A stretch of 64,000 nt of DNA from Oscarella lobularis (lineage: Eukaryota > Porifera > Homoscleromorpha > Homosclerophorida > Oscarellidae): assembly GCF_947507565.1 (NCBI RefSeq), contig NC_089190.1, forward strand, positions 1,178,001 through 1,242,000, given 5' to 3'. The translations under genes and the position numbers were made by a program. The notes below the pieces were generated by a model. It made no database searches, had not been told where the DNA came from, and was given only the letters and a program-made list of their open reading frames with translations. Below, piece by piece: positions 55,101 to 64,000 of the stretch; the first letter of the stretch is position 1; every line of letters begins with the position of its first letter.

Positions 55101-58100
55101 TTGTAGTGCAAAACGGCCTGGAAATTCATAACCGCCCACCTATGCCAAGCCTACGAGAGAGCCGATGCCATCTATGATCAGAAACTGGCTCTATTGAATT
55201 CCTTACCTTGTACCAATTCTTGTCATACTCCGTAGCCGATGAGTAGTAGCCGAGAACTTTTTTGATAGTCGAATCGTCCAGTGTTTTGGTGTCGGTTTGG
55301 TTCAATGCCAAGTTCCATTCGCCAAGTTTCAAGTAGCATCTGAAAAAAAAAGGTAAAATCGTTCTCGTCGTTGAACTGACTGCGGTTTCTTTCAGTCACA
55401 GACCGGGCCAAGAGGCTGTGCATGTCGTCTTTCTGAGGCGAATTGTCGACTTTCAGCACGCTCCGCGTCTGAGGATGGAGCGACTTTTCGACGAAGTTCT
55501 GAAGCTGATTCAGAGCACTTCTCTACAATCAAAAGAGACGTCCCATATGCAAGAAGTGAATCGACTCGCAGTGACCTGTTCGTCGCTATTCCACATGTGC
55601 TTCATGTAAGCAAATGCGACGTGAGGATGCTCGATGGGAATCCGTTGGTCGGGATGCTTCGACGGGTCGGAGCCAAGCAACATTATCAGCGTTTTTTGCG
55701 ATAAATTCTAGAATAATATAATAACTCTTCGCGACGGTACTCCTCCTATTCGGTTTACCAGACGACCGTTGCGTCGACACAGACTCGCGTACTTGATCCA
55801 CGTGCGTCTATCTTCGTGCGGCTCAACGACGAGCGATCGAACCTGAAGGATTCGCTGCCAATCTTCGACATTAACTTGACAACCCTATGAGATAAACACG
55901 TTACCATAATGACCAGTTGCCGTGCCTGTGCCTCACTTGAAGTCGTTCCCACCACGTCTTCTTGATACCCTCTCTCCTATCAGGACATTTCTTGTATTGA
56001 ACGATTTCCTCTAGTTCAGACAACAGCTGAACGGACACCATGGCCTTTAGCGTTAAATTAAAAGCAATAAGATTAAAATAAACATAGCCCAGCTACGGGT
56101 CGACTAAATACCCCATAAGCTCTGCTATAGCTCTCTCCGACCATTGCAGTCAGCTCAGTATCAAGCACATCTCTCGCCGCGTCAATGCACTGAGAACCAA
56201 TCGCATCGAATCACGAGGAGGAGTTCCTTTCTCCGTGCTATACCTACCTTCTGAGCTAAGACAAAGTGGTCCTGGTGAAGGGCCATCACGGCTCGATAGA
56301 AAGCGCCCTCGAGCGTGTCGCGAGGAATGAAACAAACGTACTCGTCCATGTCGTCCCACTGACCCAATCCCCACGCGGACGCCGCCGACATTCGCGCCAT
56401 TTGGCGTCGCATTTCCGGCTTTGCGCCGGCCCAGCGATCCTTGGCCAAAAAGTAGAGTTGATCCCTGAAACGAAAGCATTTCTGACAATCGTGCATCGAA
56501 TATTTTTCTTTTCTTGGCAGACCATTCTCCCAAAGCTTCGAGACAGCGCATCTTTCCCATGGCCAGTTCGATTTTCTCCGGATTCGTCATCATCTTTTTC
56601 TCGTACACGTCCAACGCTTGATCCCAGTCGTGCAGCTTCTCGTACCACGACTCTTCCATTCTCTGTTAAAGAACCCGCGTTCCTAATGAAAATCACTTCC
56701 CTTCCTTTCTCCCTATTTACCATTTCATTGCGGTGATACTTGACGGCGAAGTTGAGTACGCCGGCGGCCGCCTCCGACTGCTGCAACTTGTTATTTATTC
56801 TAAAGAAGTCGATGACAGTAAAGCGGACCGACGATGATGCAATGGAGGGGTCTTTTACTCGATGAGCGATTCCAGCGTGTCTATAGTGGGACCTTTGTGA
56901 AATTCATCCTCTTTGTAATGCAGAGCTTTGGCGTAGGCTCGACACCTGAAAGCGCAGCCGCCAAGTAATTGCGAATCTAAAGGCAGGGGCCCCTAAAAAC
57001 GCAAACAAGCAATTCCATCCAATACAAGACTTTCATCGGGCCTTCTCCCTACCCTGTCGCAGTGTTCCATGAATTCGGCGAGTCCAAGAAGAGCTTGCGT
57101 GATTTCGGGTATGTTTTGAGATCGAAGCGCCTGCTCCAGACTTCGTACGAGTTCATCCTGCTGCTGCTCGGGCAACTCGGCCCAGCACGAAACGAACGCC
57201 GCATAAAACAAGCTCCTGAAACGGGGGAGAAAAAAGGTGAACGCACGAACGATCCACACTGTCGTCTTTTTCTCTACTTTGCCAACGGGTTATAGGATCC
57301 TCCCAGCGTGTAGCACGACCTTAGTGCAGGCGAAGGCGATTCCTTCAGAAGCTCGACGCTGAATCGTCTCAGCCATTCCGTCCAGTCGTCCTTAGACACT
57401 CGACTTGACGTCACCCAAGCCTGAAGAGAATCAATCGGTATCCTCCTCTTATTCTTTTCTTTTTATTGACACTCGCCTTCTGAAGACTGACGATATTCGC
57501 GTGAAGTTTCTTCATGGCGTACGATTCAATGGCGCTCGTTTCGTCGCTGCGCTGCGTTGTTTTTCGCGGCGACTCGACGTCGTTGTCTCCGTTGACAAGC
57601 GGCTCTTTCTGCGGAATAAAACATGCCAAAAAAAACCAATCGAAGATGGGCAAACGGCCTACACTCAAAACTCTCGCAACCAGTCCTTCGAAGCGATGAT
57701 GCTGAATGTGATGCTTTTGCAACGTCTAGAAAAAGAAAGTACACTGGAGAAACGTCTGCACCGAAGAAATTCGTCGTCTTACTTTGCTCACAACTGTGTG
57801 AAAGATATCGAACTTTTTGCCGAGCTGTTGCACCAGTAACGACAGCGTTTCCATGCACGTCGATCGCAGGTCGGGAGTGTGGTCGAGCGTGCGAACGATC
57901 GGGTGAATTAGACGAGACGCGAAGTCGCGAAAGTCGACGGACGTCGTGAGAATACCGATCGTCAAAAGAGCCGCTCTAAAAAGAGATTTCCCTAGTCTTA
58001 GATCTGAGTGCACGTGTACAGACCTTCGAACAGCCATTGGAACGTCTCTAGATTCGAAGAGTTTGACAATGGGAGGCAGAATGAGATGGAGATAGTCGTC

Positions 58101-61100
58101 TAAGTTGGACCGAAACGTCTGTATTGCATTGAGAAGCTGGAAAAACACCAGAAGCGTATCTCCATCACACACGCGCGCGCACAACCGTACTCACCTTGAG
58201 CGTTGTGAGGCGATCTGGACTCGTATCTTGCATGCAGACGAGCAGAATTTGAGGAATTATTTTAGGAAGATAGATCTGACGAGATGAAGGCGCACTATAC
58301 TGAACGAAAGAATCGACGCTCGCCGCTCTCACCTTGAAATCGCCTCCCAAAGCAAGCGCGAGCTGTTCGACCACAAGAATGATGGAGTTCTGCATGGGAC
58401 TGTTCACTTCCCAGAATTTCTGCGAGTACGACTCCTCGTGCAAGTTCCAAGATATTTTCGGCTCGGTCTTACGTTGATGACTTTGAAAATTTCGTCCATG
58501 TACGGCAAAGAGTGGTGCTTCACCAATGATATCAGGACGCCGAGCTGCTGAAACAAGAACTAAAGAAGCAAAATAATTACACTGGAGCTATTCTTCCACA
58601 ACGCCTAAACCGACCTCAAAGTCTTTTGAAAGCAACGTCTCGGTGCTGTTCAAAAGAGGAGGCATGATCTAATAATAAAAGGCTACCACTGGATGTGAGA
58701 ATTTCTAAGTCCTTTGCTTCAGACCTGGGGCAGAAATTGAACGCATTTCATTCCGAGACTTTTGAAAATGAACGTCACGGCTTGAATGACGAACGTGTGC
58801 TGGTCCGACAAATTGACGTCCTTGAGAATTTTCATCAACGCCGAAATGGCGACGGCGGAGTAGAAATCTTCGAGCGAAGCGCCGGGCATGTTGATGAGCA
58901 TCTCCGACATCGTGTCGCCTAAATGCAACGTTTTCCCTCGTTACTTCTCGATTTCATCTCATCGGTCGTACCCATTTCGTCCTTGGTTTTCTCCGACGAG
59001 CTCTGAGACGTCGCCTGTTCGCTCGTGCCCGGATTGGGTCTCATTCCCATGTGCAGTTTGTACTTGTACGGATCGAGGGCTCCGAGGAGACCGAGCAAGC
59101 GAATGGCCTGGTGGAAAACGCATAGACACCACGTACGCGCAGTGAATCAAAAGTACTACCTCTCGTCTGGCTGACGGTTGCTGTTCCGTTTTGATAACAC
59201 TGATCAGTACATCCAAAAGATTTGGGTACTTTTTATACGGCTTGACAACATAGCTAGAGGTATCGATAGATGAGAACTGGACATCTATTAGAAGATTTTT
59301 TTACCCCGTGTTTTCCACAATTTGACTCATCACCCAAAGCGAAACCTTTTTAAAATTGATTAGTGTTGATTTTCGTTGCGAGAAAGCGTGGCAGGTCTTA
59401 CGTCTCTCTTTTGCAGAGAAGCCGAGTCTTGAAGAATCTCTATCATCACCGGAAACAGATCGTTGACGAAAGGTCTCATACTGTGACCGCACACCTGATC
59501 AGAGAAAAGAAAAAGGCTCGTTCCAAGGATAAATCTATCAAATGCTCGTTCGCACGTGAGCCAATTCGCCGACTGCAGCAAGAACGCTCGTCACGACGCC
59601 AGGATTCGAATCGTTTTCCTTCAGCTTCGGAATGAGGGCCTAATAAATGCAAGGATGACTGCTATTTGTTAATAGACATGCCCTAAACAAAAAAAAAACC
59701 TTCAGTATTGGCTGCATGTATGGTCGTGTGAGTTTGGGAGCGTTTGCTATTAGATGGCCAAGGAGCTTAGCGGCTTGTTCTTTGTTTCGGCCAACACCGC
59801 TGAATTCTAATTCAGTGAGAAACTGTACGCGAAAAAAAAATTGGCTCTAGAAGAGTACACCCGTTTTCTAAATTTTGAACCTGGATTAGCATTTTCCTCA
59901 GCGATGGCATTACGTAGGCGGGATTGAGAGCACTGAGTCGGCCAATCGTACAGATTGCCAACTCTCGTACGGAGAAGAGCTGCAATCCAAATTGCTGAGA
60001 AAGCACAACTGAAAAATTCCGTCGACCCCGTTACCTCGTCGTTCAAACATATGAACAAAGTGCTGAGGTTCTCCGCCTGAGCCAGGTGACCGTCGAAACG
60101 AGAATCCAAGTTCGTCAAAACGCACAGACGAATTTCTTCCTCTGTTCAAAAATCGCGTTCGGCAATTCGAAGAACAACGTCTCGCGATTCTTCCTCACCT
60201 TCATCCGTCACGCAAACGTAGAGCAATTTGCTCAACACTTCGGATACGGTTTTCGCGTGAGTGTGACTGACAGTGCCATTGACAACGGGAATGCCTTGAT
60301 TGGAAAGTTGAAGCTAGAGACAAAGGTGTTTAGTAACAGACGTCGAACTACAGCGTTGTGATGCTTAACAACTGCTTATACGAATATTTACCTTCAGTGC
60401 AGGAACCAATAAATGACAGCACGTCTTCACTGCTTCCAGACGAACTTCCTTGTGAGTGCTCGTGAGAAAAATGTCCGCGCAGCGTCGAACGAACTGGGTG
60501 AGCGTGTGGCCTGTAAGGTAGCATCGACTCCTCAACGGAGGAGCGATTCATCCACGAGAGCGACTCTTACTGTTGAAGCTGAACGAACAGAGAGTTCTCA
60601 TGGCCAGAGTGAGAGTGCTCGCATCGGTCGAATCGTGAGAACTTGCCGCTGGAATGCACGTGGAAGTGGAGCGAGGATACATTCGCACGGTGTTACCTGC
60701 GGACGTGCTTGATCCCGACGTCGAGCGAGATAGCGAAGGATATCTCGGAGGACTGGTGAGCAACACTTCGGAGAGCATCAGCAAAAGGCCGGCTGAACGC
60801 AAACCACTAGAAAAACTACGCGATAATTTTAATGATTACCCACCCTGAATTTCTCTTCGTAGCGACGGTATGTCGTTGGCCAACGTTTTGAGAGCCACAG
60901 TCAGCGGTTGGCTAGACACCCCACGTTCCACTCACGCAATAAAGTCAGGGCTATCTAACCTGAGTCCAACAGCCAGCATAGGATCAAGAAGAGCTTTCAT
61001 TTCGTCTACGAGCTTGTCTTCCAAGGCTCGAGCGAGCATGCTAATGCAACCGAAGACCGACTGATCAACAGTGACTGGCTTCGATTTCCTAGAGAGAAAG

Positions 61101-62837
61101 TTAACGCTTTCTTGTCGGCTCTCGATTGCGTTTGACTGACCGCAAGCTCGAATCTTTCGTTCCCGACAGCGTGGATTTGATTACGTTCAGAATCGGATCC
61201 ATATGATTGATGATGTCGTCGGAGACAGCGATTGCCATTAGTCCGACGGCTCGAAAAGCATTCGACTTATCCCGATCCTGAGGGACCCAAGAGCTTTAAT
61301 TCTCATACTAAATTAATGCTGAGACAAACCGACCTTTCTTAGACAGGCAAGAAGATAGTTCATGGTATCAGCCAAATAGCTATAGAGGCAAGATCTGTAA
61401 GTCTACAAAGTCTTCACGTATCAAAATCATTTACTTTCTGACAAACGATTCTGAGTGAAAGACGGCGAGTCGAGGCAGCAACGCAAGCAACGACTGCTGA
61501 ACGATTGGACTTCGACTCGACTGCAACTTGAGCACAAGCCGACAAACCTAGAAGAGACTTCATCTTCTAATCTATAGCACTCACGCATTCGTTTCCCTGA
61601 CCTCGTCGAACCGGCTAATCATGAATTCCTTGCACAGTTGACTGTGATCGTGCTTTACGTCTCCCAGGCCGCCCGTGCTCCCGCCGACGCCCGCGGACGG
61701 CCTGTGGTGAACGTGATCCAAATGCTTCGGATTCCCGAGCTCCTCGAGAACTTTCAAGTGGGGCTTCTGCTGCAAATTCGCTATCTCGTCGACGTCCCAC
61801 TCGCAAAACTTATACACGTCAAAAATAAAAGTGAATGCTTGTACAAATAGGCTGAGGGAGTTATACCTGTTCCCTTAGCTTGCTGTTCACTATGAGTTCG
61901 TTGATAATCAGAAGCGAGCCGTGAGCGCGATCGTCTCTCGTCAGCAGACTTCCCTTGTCTTTGCTCTGATCGACCAAACCGCGCTCAGCCTCCTCGTACA
62001 CTTGCTAAATAAGTCAATCAGTTGACTAAGAACCTTACGCGTGTCCCGTTCTATACACGCATACCTGGTACCAGCTCTTTCGAAAATACGGCGCCTGCGA
62101 CTCCTTCGTCTCGCGCTGCGACGTCAACACCAAGCAAGCGCGCAATGCGGCGGCGGCTCCCTCTCGAATCACCTGCTTCGGATCTCGAACGGCTGTGAAA
62201 ATGTTGTCGAAGAACGGCTGGACTTTCTGATAGAAAAGCGTCGGCGCGCTCACGGCCAATTCCCTCAGCAACAGCACCTAAGAAGCGAAAACAATACCAT
62301 CAAAATTTCTGACGTCAGAAATAGCTAGCGCCATTACCGCCGCGTGTCGTCGACCATCGGTTCGATCGCCCTGAAGCCATTCCAAGCATCGTTTGACCTC
62401 GTATTCGACGTACTCGGCGGTGAACGTGCCGCCGGACAGTGTGATGCGTCCGACGGCTTTTGCCGCCATTTCCATGGCAGCGGCGTCGTTGCATGGCAAC
62501 ACGCTGCGAAGGTAGTGCTCGAAGCGACGTATTCTGCTCGAACTGCCGTCGTCGATGCCGACGATTGCCACTAAAGGAGAGTATTGAAACTGTGCGTGGG
62601 CGGGGTCGAGAGGGGTCCCCCTTTACTGATTGCCATGACGCCGCCTTTCTTTTCGTGCAATTCCGAACTGGAGACCATTTCGAAGATGGAATGGTAGAGA
62701 TCGCTGACGAAGCTCGCGTTCTCGTCGGCCGATACTTCGCGCAGGTCCGTTTCAATGTACTGCTGCATTTGCTTGGCCGTCTTCTCGCGCACGTCGTCGT
62801 GACGGCTTTTCAAGCCCGAAACGAACGACTGCAGCAT
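52120..62837 (-). CDS. MTOR: Serine/threonine kinase mTOR
   Basis: Complete mTOR gene in 10.7 kb. N terminus [24 protein letters not shown] repeats ([54 protein letters not shown]), FAT domain ([54 protein letters not shown]), FRB ([20 protein letters not shown], with the Ser and the later QAWDLYY Trp-Asp needed for FKBP-rapamycin), kinase domain ([39 protein letters not shown]) and FATC ([14 protein letters not shown]). The GDRHPSN Arg codon is split by a 47-nt intron. The final exon is only 16 nt (52120-52135) and completes a Trp codon then CPFW. Dozens of introns, mostly 45-80 nt. Divergent from UBXN6 by 73 bp. Confidence 0.97.
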
Positions 62838-62910
62838 CGCGAGAGAGAATGTGGTGTTTTCGAGTAGAGTGCGCTAACCAGACGCCGAATCGCTGTATGT
62901 CGCTCAAGTC
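62838..62910. promoter_or_regulatory. 73-bp bidirectional promoter mTOR/UBXN6 with GCGCTAA motif
   Basis: Contains GTGCGCTAACC from 62869, 31 bp upstream of the mTOR ATG and about 32 bp upstream of the UBXN6 ATG, in UBXN6 orientation. Flanking word GAGTGCGCTAA is identical to that at CCNL/TPRG1L. Confidence 0.65.
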
Positions 62911-64000
62911 ATGAAGAATTGGTTTAAAAAGAAGCTTGCGGATTCGAAATTCAAAGGCAAAGGTCACGTTTTGACCGAGGAAAGAAAGGTACCTTCGGCG
63001 GGACCTCAGCGGCCCGCTCAACGCATCGTGCCGACGGCGGAAGCGGCGGCGGCTGGCCAAGCGGCTCTCGCTCGCTTCGAAGACAAGCAAACGGCGTCGG
63101 CGAAAAAGCAAGATCAGCGAAAAGCGATGCGATACGAAATGGAAATAGAAAAACGACGAGCGGAACAGTCACGTGAACCCGAAACGGAAAACGCAGTAAA
63201 AGAATCGTCGCCCGCCGCCGCCGCCGTCGCCTTGGAAACTCCTCCTGGAATTCCCGTATCGGGCGTGGAATTCGTCTGCCCCGTTACAGACGCTGTTGTA
63301 GCTGAAGAAGAAATCGAAGTTCACCTGGAAGCGGCTCTATTGAGCTATCTCGACATCGACGACGAAGAAGAAGAAAATAGTTCTATCAAAGTCGCCGCCT
63401 TGATGATATACTCTCTGAACAAGAGCAAAGAGGTCGTGCAGAGTTGCGTCGACTTGATATCGCGCTACGTCGGCAACGTGACGGACAATCCCGCCGAAGC
63501 GAAATATCGAAAAATTCGCGTGAAAAATCGGGCGTTCCAAGAGCGCGCCGCTCACATGAAAGGAGCGATAGAATTTCTCAATCGAATCGGTTTCAAGAGA
63601 GAAACGCTCGCCAACGACAACGACGAGCAAGAAGATTATCTCGTATTAGCTGGCGACGAGCCCGACGTCGAACTCCTCATCAAAGCGCGAGACATTCTCC
63701 GAGAGACGAAGCCGCTCGTACCGACTCTGAGTCGAAGCCTGCGTCTATTCAGCGCGCCGAAGCAGAATTCGAATCGATTCGACTTGCCGCCTAGTTTCTT
63801 CGCCATGTCGAGCGAGGAACTGAAGGCGGAGCAGCGACGACGAGCGGAGAAAATCGAACAGTCTCGCATCCTGAAGACGAAGGCGATGCGAGAACGGGAA
63901 GCGGCTGCGACGCCATCGCGAAAATATCGCTATTGTGTTATACGCGTTCGGTTGCCCGATGGGATGCTTCTTCAGGGAACGTTTCGGCCGCGGGAGACGG
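62911..64000 (+). CDS. UBXN6: UBX domain protein 6, p97/VCP cofactor (3' end off window)
   Basis: MKNWFKKKLADSKFKGKGHV start, then PTAEAAAAGQAALARFEDKQ, VSGVEFVCPVTDAV, a PUB domain (KYRKIRVKNRAFQERAAHMK, EFLNRIGFKRE), FDLPPSFFAMSSEELKAEQR, a conserved ILKTKAMRE, and the beginning of the UBX domain (YRYCVIRVRLPDGMLLQGTF). All align with human UBXN6 in order. The frame is open with no visible intron through the window end, so most of the UBX domain is missing. UBXN6 binds p97 via its PUB and VIM elements and works in lysosomal and ERAD pathways. Intronless so far, in contrast to its neighbours. Confidence 0.95.
   Translation, partial: MKNWFKKKLADSKFKGKGHVLTEERKVPSAGPQRPAQRIVPTAEAAAAGQAALARFEDKQTASAKKQDQRKAMRYEMEIEKRRAEQSREPETENAVKESSPAAAAVALETPPGIPVSGVEFVCPVTDAVVAEEEIEVHLEAALLSYLDIDDEEEENSSIKVAALMIYSLNKSKEVVQSCVDLISRYVGNVTDNPAEAKYRKIRVKNRAFQERAAHMKGAIEFLNRIGFKRETLANDNDEQEDYLVLAGDEPDVELLIKARDILRETKPLVPTLSRSLRLFSAPKQNSNRFDLPPSFFAMSSEELKAEQRRRAEKIEQSRILKTKAMREREAAATPSRKYRYCVIRVRLPDGMLLQGTFRPRET

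Noticed and set aside
1-64000. CRISPR arrays, operons with ribosome binding sites or prophage genes
   Set aside because: The window is intron-rich eukaryotic sequence; no spaced direct-repeat array or prokaryotic gene layout was seen.

Overview
This window reads as a very compact animal (metazoan) nuclear genome segment. Genes are split by many short introns, often about 45-80 nt with GT..AG ends, and intergenic spacers are frequently under 100 bp. Gene content is animal: CUB/Ig/thrombospondin-1 receptors, a PTB-SH2 adaptor, mTOR, cyclin L, ClC-6, a GPR157-like GPCR, CEP19 and a POM121-like nucleoporin. With chordate-like housekeeping genes in such a small space, an early-branching invertebrate such as a sponge (homoscleromorph type) is my best guess. 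That is inference; no species marker was read.

Layout from left to right. 1-8371 (minus): three head-to-tail paralogous receptors with a CUB domain, Ig domains and, where visible, a TSP1 repeat, one membrane pass and a tyrosine-motif tail; the first is cut by the window edge. 8762-13322 (minus): an unrecognised proline-rich, multi-pass membrane protein with tandemly duplicated acidic exons and a 200-N assembly gap. 13844-18629 (minus) ClC-6, divergent from FHIT (plus); a GPR157-like GPCR and cyclin L (minus); TPRG1L-like (plus); POM121-like and NOPCHAP1-like (minus); DENND6 (plus); NSUN6 (minus); a PARP10/14-like RRM-KH-macro-WWE-PARP gene (minus) whose first intron carries a MITE-like element with a tRNA-like segment. 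40 kb onward: an eroded EF-hand fragment, a secreted GH27 glycosidase with an inserted ricin-B lectin domain (plus), FTSJ1 (minus) and a TLDc protein (plus). 46.7-49.2 kb is a repeat-rich accessory stretch with a retroelement remnant. Then come an SH2D5-like PTB-SH2 adaptor (minus), CEP19 (plus) with an intron-containing tRNA-His antisense in its third intron, the whole mTOR gene in 10.7 kb (minus), and the start of UBXN6 (plus).

Two organising features stand out. Genes mostly alternate as divergent and convergent pairs, with start codons separated by as little as 41 bp and stop codons by as little as 10 bp. The short spacers repeatedly carry a shared motif, (T/C)GCGCTA(A/G), within about 10-40 bp of a start codon; this is the strongest candidate for an undescribed regulatory element here. 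Several genes touch growth control or RNA modification (mTOR, FTSJ1, NSUN6, NOPCHAP1, cyclin L), but nothing in the sequence shows co-regulation beyond the shared promoter motif. Exact exon boundaries are given only where splice sites and homology agreed; other gene spans are outer limits of the coding exons.
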